The translations under genes and the position numbers were made by a program. Below are positions 44,260 to 53,159 of a stretch of DNA of 64,000 nucleotides, one piece after another. The notes beneath the pieces were generated by a model that saw only the letters and a program-made list of their open reading frames with translations, made no database searches and was not told the origin of the DNA. Position 1 is the first letter of the stretch. The number at the start of each line of letters is the position of its first letter. Source of the DNA: Shouchella xiaoxiensis (GTDB taxonomy: Bacteria; Bacillota; Bacilli; Bacillales; Bacillaceae_D). Where the stretch lies: assembly GCF_016907895.1 (NCBI RefSeq), contig NZ_JAFBCV010000001.1:310001-374000 (forward strand), given 5' to 3'.

Positions 44260-44288
44260 GTTGGGAAAATAAGAACAAGGTTGGGAAA
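44260..44288. promoter_or_regulatory. Direct repeat upstream of the GH16 gene
   Basis: GTTGGGAAA occurs at 44260-44268 and 44280-44288, 20 bases start to start (about two helical turns), 85-113 bases upstream of the glucanase start. The spacing suits a dimeric activator. Weak call. Confidence 0.3.
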
Positions 44289-44424
44289 GTTTGACGAAGC
44301 AGAGCTGTTCTTGTAAAAAAAATGCTCTCCATCAATCTTCTACAGACATTATGACTGAGGTCACTAAACGGAAGATGCTTTTTGTGCTAGTGTTACCTTA
44401 ACTTGGAAGGAGAGGAGCAGAAGA

Positions 44425-44778
44425 ATGATTGTATCAATTACTAGACTTCACCTGCGGAGCGTTCGCAGTCTACCTGCTTTTACAAGGCTAACGCTGCAAT
44501 CGCATCGACAAATTCATAAAACATCGGGTTTACTCCGCACCTCTTATCGCAAGGAAGGCTTGCTGACGTACTGGACGATGTCTATTTGGGAGAGTGAGGA
44601 ACAGCTAAGAACGTTTCGTAATAATGGAGCGCATTTAGAAGCGATGAAGCGCTCGAGACAGTTAGCCGATGAGCTGCAATACATCCGCTTTTCCACAGAG
44701 ACGGTCAAGCTGGACTGGCGTATGTGCAAGGAGAAGCTGCATCAAAAATATAGGGTCACAAATAACAAATGCTCGTAA
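44425..44778 (+). CDS. DUF3291-like / antibiotic monooxygenase-fold protein
   Basis: A 117-residue cytoplasmic protein. YWTMSIWESEEQLRTFRNNGAHLEAM is characteristic of small ferredoxin-like alpha+beta barrel proteins annotated as DUF3291 or monooxygenase-like. The residues RTFRNNGAH are well conserved in that group. AAGGAGAGGAGCAGAAG precedes the ATG. No functional link with neighbours is evident. Confidence 0.65.
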   Translation: MIVSITRLHLRSVRSLPAFTRLTLQSHRQIHKTSGLLRTSYRKEGLLTYWTMSIWESEEQLRTFRNNGAHLEAMKRSRQLADELQYIRFSTETVKLDWRMCKEKLHQKYRVTNNKCS

Positions 44779-44793
44779 AGCTTTTGGTGAACA

Positions 44794-45348
44794 TTAGAAA
44801 TCCTCACCAATCACCTCAAAAGAATGCATCTCAGGAATCTCTGCACTTTCATCCGTTCGATAAAAATCAAAGCGGTAATCTGAGTTTAGTTGATAATCCA
44901 TCTCACTAAAATTTCTCATACTTTCATTGGCAATGTCCAAATGATAGGTGAAGTTTTCAACGCTTTCGTAGACGAATTCAACACCTGGCATATCATAATA
45001 GGCACCGAGAATGTCTAAGCGAAGCCCTTCTGACGTTTCAGTCACTTCGATTGGACGAATGCCCGTATGACTGAACTGAGCTCCGACCTTCTTTTCCTCA
45101 TTCTCAGTCACTATCAGCAGGGTAAAGTCATAGTTCTCCATTAAGTGTTCTTTTAGCTGTTCCGCGCTTTCTAGCATGAGACTAGGTATCTCATCGTCTT
45201 CCTCCGCACAGCCAGCTAGCAGGAATGAACTGAGGACAACGAATAGGAGGGGGCTTTTCGCAGACTTGCTAATCGAGCTCGCTCTCTGGCTTCTTTGGTT
45301 CAAAAAAACTTCGATAGGGCCTGCTTTCTGGATACATGTGCCATTCAT
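44794..45348 (-). CDS. Hypothetical lipoprotein
   Basis: A 184-residue protein of unknown function. A long basic N-terminus (about 31 residues) precedes the hydrophobic segment and lipobox LLAGC (Cys47), followed by AEEDDE. The acidic mature domain has an alternating beta pattern. The ATG has AAAGGAGAATTCT ahead of it. A shorter start closer to the hydrophobic segment was not found. I do not recognise a family. Confidence 0.65.
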   Translation of the reverse strand: MNGTCIQKAGPIEVFLNQRSQRASSISKSAKSPLLFVVLSSFLLAGCAEEDDEIPSLMLESAEQLKEHLMENYDFTLLIVTENEEKKVGAQFSHTGIRPIEVTETSEGLRLDILGAYYDMPGVEFVYESVENFTYHLDIANESMRNFSEMDYQLNSDYRFDFYRTDESAEIPEMHSFEVIGEDF

Positions 45349-45501
45349 AGAATTCTCCTTTATTTAATTGAATTTACTGATTTATTTCCTAGTTCACAGT
45401 TTCTGAAACTTATTTTCAGCATTTGCCGGACCATTCTTTCTAGGCAAGTGTGCCCTTTAGCAGTATGATAAGCATATTGACACAGCTGTAATAGAAGGGG
45501 G

Positions 45502-46914
45502 ATGCGGACAATCGAACCGATCGTAACAAAGCTGCAGCCATTTTTTGCAGTCCCAATTAAAGCATCGCGTGGTGAAGAGGAAGAAGAGACATATGAAATA
45601 CGAAATGGCCAAACTGGTGTTGGTTATGTTTTAGTGAATCGCGATGGAGACCTAGAATCGTTTCATAGTTCGGTAGAGAAGCAAACGGAGCCTCGGTTAA
45701 AAAGAGCAGATATTGAGCAGCAAGCAGAAGCTTTCTTAGATGCATTTTATCCAAACAGACAGGGAATTGAACTCTACGCTTTCACAGAATTAAACAATGC
45801 TTATTTGCTTTCGTATAAATTGAGAGAAGCAAAGCACGGTCTTTTTCTTCCTAACTCTGGGTATTCACTTGAGCTATCTCTTGAAGGAGAGATACGTTCT
45901 TTTAACCGAAATGCTCATACATACAAAATCAATTATACGGATCAGCTAATTGATTCAGAAACTGCACTCCAGCAGTTTTTGGATGCTCTTTCTTTTGAAT
46001 TAACAGTCTTAAAAGTTGATCAAACCGCGTTTCAACTAGTCTACCAAGTAAACGAGCAGCTGCTTGACATTCCAATTGATGGAACGTTTTCTGCTAGTTT
46101 ACATGAGTCTTCTTTAATAGAAGAGAGAGTGCTAGATGTCCCCAAAAGCGAGTTAACGCTCTATGAACAAATCGGCATCACATCTGCTTACCAACTCCTC
46201 GACAAGCAAGTCATGGATGGTAGAAGGGTTGAATTATGGTCCAGATTGGAGATTCAATCAGGAGGCTATTCATTTGAGCTGGAAGCGGTCGATGCTGGAA
46301 TCATTAAGCTCGCTTTTGATCAAGAAACAGGCACACTGCTGCAGGTATCGAATTGGGAAACGAGCCCGATGAATCGCAGAAAAATTGGGCTTGATCAAGC
46401 TAGGGAAAAGGCGATTGCCTTGTTGCAGCACGTCTATCCGCAAACAAAAGAATCGATGCGGATTGAGGCAGTAGACAAATCCATATTTGAAGACGATGAT
46501 GAACAGCTGACTGAGCCAACCGTGACGTTCTACTTTCATTATTTCCATAACGGTGTACGAGTCGATCAAGCTGTATCCTATTGTGAAGTCAGTCTCAGCA
46601 CAGGCAACATCATTTATTTTCTGTTTGATAACCCTCCTATCGATCAGCTTAATAAGGTTCAAGCGATACCATCTATGAATGAAGAAGAAGCGAAGGCTAT
46701 TTACACCCAACAGCTAGAGATGGAACTCCGCTTTGTTGGAGAATGGAATCAAGATGGCGTCTACACCTATTCACTGTCTTATATTCCTGCCTACTCAGAA
46801 CAAGCTCAGAATGCTGATGGGGTTGATGCTCATTCGGGCAGATTTGTCTATGTGGAAAACGAGATGAGTGATGGAGACGTGCTGTTCGTAAGTGATGTAA
46901 GTGATATGGAGTAA
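45502..46914 (+). CDS. YcdB/YcdC repeat-containing protein
   Basis: A 470-residue protein without signal peptide. Repeated PepSY-like units are visible: RADIEQQAEAFLDAFYP, LDQAREKAIALLQHVYPQ and NEEEAKAIYTQQLEM each begin a unit followed by beta strands such as TVTFYFHYFHNGVRVDQAV. This layout fits the YcdB/YcdC group of sporulating bacilli, whose function is unknown. The ribosome site AGAAGGGGG is close to the ATG, so the exact start is uncertain. Confidence 0.7.
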   Translation: MRTIEPIVTKLQPFFAVPIKASRGEEEEETYEIRNGQTGVGYVLVNRDGDLESFHSSVEKQTEPRLKRADIEQQAEAFLDAFYPNRQGIELYAFTELNNAYLLSYKLREAKHGLFLPNSGYSLELSLEGEIRSFNRNAHTYKINYTDQLIDSETALQQFLDALSFELTVLKVDQTAFQLVYQVNEQLLDIPIDGTFSASLHESSLIEERVLDVPKSELTLYEQIGITSAYQLLDKQVMDGRRVELWSRLEIQSGGYSFELEAVDAGIIKLAFDQETGTLLQVSNWETSPMNRRKIGLDQAREKAIALLQHVYPQTKESMRIEAVDKSIFEDDDEQLTEPTVTFYFHYFHNGVRVDQAVSYCEVSLSTGNIIYFLFDNPPIDQLNKVQAIPSMNEEEAKAIYTQQLEMELRFVGEWNQDGVYTYSLSYIPAYSEQAQNADGVDAHSGRFVYVENEMSDGDVLFVSDVSDME

Positions 46915-47041
46915 CGCTAGGTAAAAAAACGGCCCTTTTCAGCAACCCCGTGCTAATCAACTCCACGCTATGCCAACCAGAAAAAAGCGCTCATCAAGCC
47001 GTTTCTTTATAGTAAAAGGAAAGAGGAGAGGGGCTTAGAGT

Positions 47042-47821
47042 ATGAAAAACAAGTTCGCAGCAACGTTATACACCGTTCGAGATGAGTTAAAAACAGCGGG
47101 TATTGGACCTGTGTTCAAGGAAGTAGCGGAAATGGGGTATGCGGGGCTTCAGTTATCGGGACTGCCAGCCGGCTATGATCCGGATGAAGTGGCGTTTCAT
47201 TTACAGAAGAATAACGTCGCCTGCGCGGGCATGCACATTCCATTTGATCGGTTGGCAAATGAGCTAGACCTTGTTCGACAAGAGGCACAGCGATACGGGA
47301 CAACTGATTTGTTTTGTCCGTATTTACCAGAATCGCTGCAAACTGAAGCGGGTTACCGCGAAGTGAAGCGCGTGTTAAACGACGCTGCCCGCTTTGCTCC
47401 GGATATGCGAATTGGCTACCACAATCATGCGTTTGAGTTTGAGACAGAGGTTGATGGGCAGGATGCGTTGGCGTTTTTACTGGAACCTAGTAAAGACAAT
47501 CGTATTCTAGCGGAAATTGATGTGTACTGGGTCGCAAAGGGTGGGCAAGATCCGCTTACTTATCTTCAGCCGTATTCAGGCAGAATGCCGATCATTCATC
47601 TGAAAGATATGACAACGGATGAGGAGCAGACGTTTGCGGAGGTCGGGGAAGGTTCGCTTGATTTTCTCCCTATTTTAAGATGGGGCGAACAGCACGGGAT
47701 TGAGTGGTATGTGGTTGAGCAAGATGTTTGTAAAGGACCACCAATGCAAAGCCTTCAGCTCAGCCTTACAAATCTTCAGCGCTATGCAGATGAGCTAGCG
47801 CAAGAAAAAGCAAATAAGTAA
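47042..47821 (+). CDS. Sugar phosphate isomerase/epimerase family protein
   Basis: A 259-residue TIM-barrel protein of the xylose-isomerase-like group. Metal-binding motifs are visible: GYHNHAFEFE, AEIDVYWVAKGGQDP, IIHLKDM and the C-terminal EWYVVEQD. Members isomerise or epimerise keto-sugars, often together with Gfo/Idh/MocA oxidoreductases, two of which lie nearby on the other strand. GGAGAGGGGC precedes the ATG. Substrate unknown. Confidence 0.85.
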   Translation: MKNKFAATLYTVRDELKTAGIGPVFKEVAEMGYAGLQLSGLPAGYDPDEVAFHLQKNNVACAGMHIPFDRLANELDLVRQEAQRYGTTDLFCPYLPESLQTEAGYREVKRVLNDAARFAPDMRIGYHNHAFEFETEVDGQDALAFLLEPSKDNRILAEIDVYWVAKGGQDPLTYLQPYSGRMPIIHLKDMTTDEEQTFAEVGEGSLDFLPILRWGEQHGIEWYVVEQDVCKGPPMQSLQLSLTNLQRYADELAQEKANK

Positions 47822-47841
47822 GCCGGTTTTCGTTCGCCAGC

Positions 47842-48678
47842 TTACTCCGCTGCGGCTTGGCGCCTGTATTGTTCAGGCGTCAAGCCTGTTAGTTGTTTAA
47901 AGACCTTGGTGAAATGAGACGGGTAATTAAACCCAACTTGGTAACAAATATCCGTTACGCTTGCTTGGCTTACGAGAAATGCGATTTTTGCTTGATTGAT
48001 TCGGCGCTGGTACAAATACTTAAAAATCGTAACGCCGGTCATCTCTTTAAAGACTTTGGCAAGATGGTACTTGCTCATATGAAGCGCTTCTTCAATCGCT
48101 TCAAGGCGAAGGTCTTCGTGATAATGAGCCTCAATGAATGAAACGATTGCCTGCACCGTTTTTTCCTTCTGGCTCGTTAATTCAGGTGCTTCTTCTCGCT
48201 CGTCGCCCCAATAGGAGGAGAGCAGCGCTAGTAAATCCATAAATGCCAATTGAAACCGAGCGGAATCACCGTCCCGGCTCTCATGGAGCTGAGCCAACTT
48301 CTGTTCCACTTCCTCTTTCGCTGAGCCACGGAAGGAGAGGCGCAGTGGTTTTACTTGGGCAAATGGGCTGAGCATATGGGGGTGGCCCATGGTGGTGAAA
48401 ATTCGTTGAAATGATGCCTGATCAAAATGCAGTGTTGAGCGAACGTAAGGATGAGCTTGAAACAGCTTCGGGCAGTGGAGCGTCAGTCCGTTCATTAAAA
48501 TCAAATCGCCGGGCGCAAGTTGGAGAATTTGATCTCCGATTAAATACGTACACTTACCGTGGTGAAAATAATAAATTTCCGCTTGTTCATGCGAATGAAA
48601 CGTGAGGCTCTGCTCGTCTTTATGATCCTCCATATAGTTAAAGTTAAACATAGGTGTAAGAGAGAGGGGTCCGCTCAT
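47842..48678 (-). CDS. AraC family transcriptional regulator
   Basis: A 278-residue regulator with an N-terminal cupin sensor (HSHEQAEIYYFHHGKCTYLIGD) and two C-terminal helix-turn-helix motifs (LRLEAIEEALHMSKYHLAKVF and VTDICYQVGFNYPSHFTKVF). Its start overlaps the stop of the upstream oxidoreductase by four bases, so it is cotranscribed with both oxidoreductases. It is likely a sugar-responsive regulator of this locus. Confidence 0.88.
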   Translation of the reverse strand: MSGPLSLTPMFNFNYMEDHKDEQSLTFHSHEQAEIYYFHHGKCTYLIGDQILQLAPGDLILMNGLTLHCPKLFQAHPYVRSTLHFDQASFQRIFTTMGHPHMLSPFAQVKPLRLSFRGSAKEEVEQKLAQLHESRDGDSARFQLAFMDLLALLSSYWGDEREEAPELTSQKEKTVQAIVSFIEAHYHEDLRLEAIEEALHMSKYHLAKVFKEMTGVTIFKYLYQRRINQAKIAFLVSQASVTDICYQVGFNYPSHFTKVFKQLTGLTPEQYRRQAAAE

Positions 48679-49766
48679 CGGACCCGCTCCTGTGGAAAGA
48701 TGTGCTCAGCTTGTAGCTGGGCGAGTAGGCACAGTTCTGCCGCTTTAAAGGCATGGTCCTGCGTCATCGCCTGTTCCGTGCGGTTTAGGCAATCCAAGAT
48801 TAGTTCGCCGAAGAACGGAAAGCCGACCTTGCCAGCAAGTGAGAAATGTTGTTCACCATCCTCGTTTACTAGATAAAGATGATCTCCGCTCTTTTCCCGC
48901 GCTAGGTCAACGTATTTTCGCAGCTCGATCGTTCCTTTTGTACCGGTAATAAATGTCCGCCCATCGCCCCATGTACTTAATCCGTCCGGCGTATGCCAGT
49001 CTACGCGAAAATACTGAGTCGCACCGGTATTGCCGAGCAGCGTAGCGTCCCCATAATCTTCAAGCTCAGGGTAGTCAGGGTTCGTATAGTTCGCCACTTT
49101 GCTGTGGAGAACGCGGGCATCGGTGCAGCCGCTAAAGAACAAAAACTGTTCAATTTGATGGCTGCCGATATCGCAAAGAATGCCGCCGTATTGCTCTTTC
49201 TTAAAAAACCAAGCCGGTCTGTTTGGCGCATTCAGGCGGTGCGGTCCAAAGCCAGTTACTTGCAGCACATCACCAATCGCGCCCTGCTGGATCAATTGCC
49301 CTGCATAAACGGCGGACTCAACGTGAAGCCGTTCGCTGTAATAAACCATGTATTTCTTTCCTGTACGTTCGACAGTGATTTTTGCTTGCTCAAGCTGTTC
49401 AAGACTGGTAAAGGGCGTTTTATCCGTGAAATAGTCTTTGCCTGCTTCCATTACGCGGATGCCAAGAGCGGCGCGCTCCGACGGAATGGCTGCCCCAGCA
49501 ATGAGCTGCACGTCAGGGTCAGACAGGATTTCCTGCTCAGACGATGAAACCTGTACATGAGGGTACGTCTCTTTAAACTGCTTCAATTTCACTGGATCAG
49601 GATCGTAGACGGATTTCAGCACGGCCCCCGCTTCCATTAAGCCGTTACACATTCCATAAATATGCCCGTGATCCAGAGCAATAGCGGCAAACGTAAAGTC
49701 GCCTTCTTCGACCACTCGACTTGGTTTGCCTTTTGGCGCATAGGTCATTCCATCCTGGTTTGTCAT
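48675..49766 (-). CDS. Gfo/Idh/MocA family oxidoreductase
   Basis: A 363-residue NAD(P)-dependent sugar oxidoreductase. VKSVYDPDPVKLKQFKETYP marks the cofactor fold. GKDYFTDKTPFTSLEQLEQA supplies the conserved lysine (DKTPF in place of the usual EKP), and GGILCDIGSHQIEQFLFF is the substrate-side DxGxH motif. The N-terminus lacks a clean GxGxxG and instead reads AIALDHGHIYGMC, a variant seen in some members. Middle gene of a three-gene unit. Confidence 0.85.
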   Translation of the reverse strand: MTNQDGMTYAPKGKPSRVVEEGDFTFAAIALDHGHIYGMCNGLMEAGAVLKSVYDPDPVKLKQFKETYPHVQVSSSEQEILSDPDVQLIAGAAIPSERAALGIRVMEAGKDYFTDKTPFTSLEQLEQAKITVERTGKKYMVYYSERLHVESAVYAGQLIQQGAIGDVLQVTGFGPHRLNAPNRPAWFFKKEQYGGILCDIGSHQIEQFLFFSGCTDARVLHSKVANYTNPDYPELEDYGDATLLGNTGATQYFRVDWHTPDGLSTWGDGRTFITGTKGTIELRKYVDLAREKSGDHLYLVNEDGEQHFSLAGKVGFPFFGELILDCLNRTEQAMTQDHAFKAAELCLLAQLQAEHIFPQERVR

Positions 49767-49778
49767 TTCATTTCCTCC

Positions 49779-50939
49779 TTAATGGCTGTCAGACACATCG
49801 AGCGTTGTCTCGGCGGCAATTTTCTTTCCAGTTGACGCATGAATGCGTTTTTTTAGCTGTTGTTCATACGCTTGCTCATCGATCGGAAGATGAACCCACG
49901 AATCGGTCCACGTCGACAGCTGCATCGCGTTTGATAAGGTTAAGCCGTAAATGCCTTCTTGACCTGGAGCAATCAAAGGCGCACCATGTAAAATCGCATC
50001 AACAAAATTTTGCGTAATGCCTTTATGATCGTTTCCGTCTTGGTCGATCGATACATCGATTTGAGTATGCTTTGGCGCTCCAAACCCGCCTGTATACGTC
50101 TGGTTAAATTCTGGTTCGGACGTTTCTAGCTGCCAATAGGAGAGTTCTTCGTGCTCAATCACAACTTTTCCTTTCGTGCCTGTTACTTCTAGCCTGTTCG
50201 TCCCTGGTGCTTCTCCAGTTGTGGTAATAAATACACCTGTTGCACCATCGTCATACTCCAAGTAAGCCGTAACCTCATCCTCAACCTCGATGTCACGGTA
50301 TTTGCCGAAGGAGCAAAACGAACGGATGCGTGCAGGTTCCTTGCCGATCAGCCAGCCCCATAAGTCGAGCTGGTGAGGGCATTGATTAATGAGAACGCCA
50401 CCGCCTTCTCCTGCCCAGGTTGCCCGCCAGCTGCTGGAGTCGTAGTAGCTTTGTGAGCGGTACCAGTCTGTAATAATCCAGTTCATTCGTCTAATTTTGC
50501 CGAGCTTATCGGCTTGAATCAGTTCCCGTAGCTTTTGATAAATCGGCTTCGTTCGCTGGTTATACATAAGTGAAAAAACGAGACCGCTCTCAGCCGCCGC
50601 CTCATTCATCTCCCGCACTTCGCTCGTAAAGACGCCAGCCGGTTTTTCGCACAGTACATGGAGGCCTGCAGCGAACGCTTTTTTTGCTAAGCGGGGATGG
50701 CTGTAGTGGGGAGTCGCTATTAAAACAGCGTCAATTAACCCAGATTGAAAGAAAGCGTCTTCATTTTCAAAAATAGGAACCGTATCGCCATAATGTTGCT
50801 TTAATTCTGCCACGCGGGCTGGGCGTTCTTCAAGCAAAGCACCAATTCGAGCACCTGTAATGTCACCTTTATGAATATAAGATGCATGGGACGTGCCCAT
50901 ATTTCCTAGTCCAATCACACCAATCCGAACGAAGTCCAT
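49779..50939 (-). CDS. Gfo/Idh/MocA family oxidoreductase
   Basis: A 386-residue member with a canonical start RIGVIGLGNMGTSHASYI (GxGxxG), the catalytic EKPAG motif in HVLCEKPAGVFTSEV, and GGVLINQCPHQLDLWGWLIG as the substrate-site motif. It heads the minus-strand unit, 12 bases before the second oxidoreductase. Together the two could interconvert uronate-derived keto-sugars (inference). Confidence 0.9.
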   Translation of the reverse strand: MDFVRIGVIGLGNMGTSHASYIHKGDITGARIGALLEERPARVAELKQHYGDTVPIFENEDAFFQSGLIDAVLIATPHYSHPRLAKKAFAAGLHVLCEKPAGVFTSEVREMNEAAAESGLVFSLMYNQRTKPIYQKLRELIQADKLGKIRRMNWIITDWYRSQSYYDSSSWRATWAGEGGGVLINQCPHQLDLWGWLIGKEPARIRSFCSFGKYRDIEVEDEVTAYLEYDDGATGVFITTTGEAPGTNRLEVTGTKGKVVIEHEELSYWQLETSEPEFNQTYTGGFGAPKHTQIDVSIDQDGNDHKGITQNFVDAILHGAPLIAPGQEGIYGLTLSNAMQLSTWTDSWVHLPIDEQAYEQQLKKRIHASTGKKIAAETTLDVSDSH

Positions 50940-51041
50940 TGTATCGTCTCCTTTTATCTGTGGTACCCATAGTGTAGAGGGGATCGCTCTTAGCGGCTGT
51001 TTCTTTATTGGGGAATTCCACCGTCCATTTATACGTGGTTG

Positions 51042-51908
51042 TCATTGGTAACGGTGTTCAAGCCGGTACTGATGCGGCGTAATATTCGTCTCCCGTTTAA
51101 ACATTTGGATGAAATAAGACACGTTCGACAGGCCAATTCGGGTGCAGATGGCATCAAGCGCTAAATCACTTGTCTGTAAAAGGTGACAGGCTTCCTTCAC
51201 TCGTCTAGCCGTCAAATAATCGGTAATGCTGCTGCCTGTTTCTTTACGGAACAGTTTCGAAATGTAGGATTTAGATAAATACAGATCATCAGCCAATTCG
51301 TCAAGTTGAAACGTTTCCGAAAGATGCGCTTCAATCCAACGCATAATTCGCTCCGCATAATGGACCGTTCGCGTCGAGAGGTTTGGTGAATGCTGCTTGA
51401 ATCGATGCTGCACATAGCTTAATAGCTGAATAAGCAGAAGGTTTTCGCGGTCGTTTTGTTCTTTGACGGAACAATGTTTTATCGCTTTGTCGTATGTATT
51501 GCAAAGATGCTTGATGTAGGTGGAGTCATCTGCGAAGTCAATGAACTGATGCAGGAATGTGTCATGTTGGATGTGATGAAAGAAAGGAACCATTGAGGGA
51601 TACATCTGCAAAATCTTCTCCGTGTGAATCGGGTCGAAATGCAGGGTTGCACGCTCGTAGGTCGTGTCGATTAATGGTGCAACGTGGTGCAATTGAAACG
51701 GTTGAAAAAAGAACAAGCGGTTGCTCGTAATCGGGGTCATGCGCTGATTTAACACAACATTTCCGGTACCTTTAAAGATGATTAACAGTTCAAATCCTTG
51801 ATGCCAATGATAGTAGCCGTTGTAATCCTCCGGAAAAAATAACTTATTATTATGCCAGTCGATTGTTTGTTTATGCTCGGGAATTAGTTGGAATAACGGT
51901 TTTTTCAT
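51042..51908 (-). CDS. AraC family transcriptional regulator
   Basis: A 288-residue regulator. The N-terminal cupin (HWHQGFELLIIFKGTGNVVL) senses a ligand. The C-terminal motifs LDELADDLYLSKSYISKLFRKETG and LDAICTRIGLSNVSYFIQMFKRE form the DNA-binding domain. I chose the ATG at 51908 after GAAGGAGTG; the frame is open back to 51947. It diverges from the GH88-ABC operon and is the likely regulator of it. Confidence 0.88.
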   Translation of the reverse strand: MKKPLFQLIPEHKQTIDWHNNKLFFPEDYNGYYHWHQGFELLIIFKGTGNVVLNQRMTPITSNRLFFFQPFQLHHVAPLIDTTYERATLHFDPIHTEKILQMYPSMVPFFHHIQHDTFLHQFIDFADDSTYIKHLCNTYDKAIKHCSVKEQNDRENLLLIQLLSYVQHRFKQHSPNLSTRTVHYAERIMRWIEAHLSETFQLDELADDLYLSKSYISKLFRKETGSSITDYLTARRVKEACHLLQTSDLALDAICTRIGLSNVSYFIQMFKRETNITPHQYRLEHRYQ

Positions 51909-51979
51909 GCAACGTCGCACTCCTTCACTTGAACAACAAAACAACATTTTTCATCATTGTATCATTACTTTTCTCTTTC

Positions 51980-51993
51980 TGAAAGCGCTATCA
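51980..51993 (+). promoter_or_regulatory. Perfect cre site at the GH88 operon promoter
   Basis: TGAAAGCGCTATCA matches all 14 positions of TGWAARCGYTWNCW. It overlaps a TATCAT -10-like hexamer (51989-51994), 36 bases before the GH88 start, which predicts strong CcpA repression. Confidence 0.8.
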
Positions 51994-52028
51994 TAAAAGA
52001 AATTCAGATCTGCTTAAGGAGGAAGAAT

Positions 52029-53138
52029 ATGATATCAACAAAAACAAGCATGACGTTGGAACAACTGAACGAGAGAACGATGAAGATGATGCAGCAAATT
52101 GGTGGGAAATCTCCTCACGCAACAGGAACGGATGGGCGCTATGATGATCTTGAGGTTGACTGGTGGACGTCTGGTTTTTACCCGGGCTTGCTTTGGCTCA
52201 TGCATGACATGACAGGTGAAGTTGCTTACCGTGAAGAAGCAGAAGGCTGGGGCAGAAGAATTGAGGCGGCTTTTGAAGCCCATCCAATTGTACTGCATCA
52301 TGATGTGGGTTTTCAATTTCTGCTTACGGCTGTAATGGATTACGAACAGACGGGGAGCGAGGACGGGCTGAGAATTGGACTAAAGGCTGCCAATTATTTA
52401 GCGGGACGCTTTAATCCAGCAGGCAGCTTTATTAAAGCTTGGAACGGTTCCGAGAAAAAAGGCTGGGCGATTATTGACTGCATGATGAACATCTCGTTGC
52501 TTTACTGGGCGAGTAAGGTCACTGGTGATCCAAGCTATGGCCAGATTGCCAGCCTCCATGCCGATACAACGCTGAAATACGGTGTGAGGGAAGACGGGAG
52601 CACGAGCCATATCCTTTCCTTTGATCCATATGACGGCTCGTTTATTGAATCAATTGGTGGACAGGGCGAAGCAAGCGACTCAGCCTGGAGCAGAGGAAAC
52701 GCGTGGGCCTTGTATGGTTTTGCCAATGCGTATCGCCATACTGGCACGGAAGCGTACTTATCAGCCGCAAAAAAGATTGCGCACCACTTCATTGCTGCTT
52801 TGCCAGCTGATTTCATTCCTCTATGGGATTTTCGCTGCGTCGATCGGAAAAACCCACCGAAAGACAGCTCTGCCGCGGCGATTGCAGCCTCTGGCTTACT
52901 TGAGTTAGAAGACCATGTTTCGGTTCATGAAAAACATCTGTACGGCGAGGCAGCAAGATCGATTTTAAAAGGCTTAACGACGCATGCACTTACTCCGGCA
53001 GGCTCGGAAGCGATTTTGACAGATGCGACGGGCAACTTTCCAATCGGTCGTGATGTGAATGTTTCACTCATCTACGGCGATTACTATTTTGCGGAAGCAC
53101 TCGCCAAAGTAAATGGCTGGAAGCGAAGAATCTTTTAA
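52029..53138 (+). CDS. GH88 unsaturated glucuronyl hydrolase
   Basis: Releases the 4,5-unsaturated uronic acid from oligosaccharides made by polysaccharide lyases. In the 369-residue, signal-less protein the two catalytic aspartates are Asp92 (LHHDVGFQF) and Asp150 (AIIDCMMN). WSRGNAWALYGFA, LWDFRC and KDSSAAAIAASGLLEL match GH88. I chose the ATG at 52029 after AAGGAGGAAGAAT. It is followed by its own ABC importer, so uptake of unsaturated oligosaccharides and cytoplasmic cleavage are linked. Confidence 0.92.
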   Translation: MISTKTSMTLEQLNERTMKMMQQIGGKSPHATGTDGRYDDLEVDWWTSGFYPGLLWLMHDMTGEVAYREEAEGWGRRIEAAFEAHPIVLHHDVGFQFLLTAVMDYEQTGSEDGLRIGLKAANYLAGRFNPAGSFIKAWNGSEKKGWAIIDCMMNISLLYWASKVTGDPSYGQIASLHADTTLKYGVREDGSTSHILSFDPYDGSFIESIGGQGEASDSAWSRGNAWALYGFANAYRHTGTEAYLSAAKKIAHHFIAALPADFIPLWDFRCVDRKNPPKDSSAAAIAASGLLELEDHVSVHEKHLYGEAARSILKGLTTHALTPAGSEAILTDATGNFPIGRDVNVSLIYGDYYFAEALAKVNGWKRRIF

Positions 53139-53159
53139 TCTGAGAAACGGGGGTAAAAG

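Noticed and set aside
46926-47004. AAAACGGC/GCCGTTT pair downstream of the YcdB-like gene, considered as terminator
   Set aside because: The loop would be more than 60 bases, so a functional intrinsic terminator is unlikely.
48993-49547. A 184-codon plus-strand frame
   Set aside because: Antisense to the Gfo/Idh/MocA oxidoreductase; no start signal and no recognisable motif.
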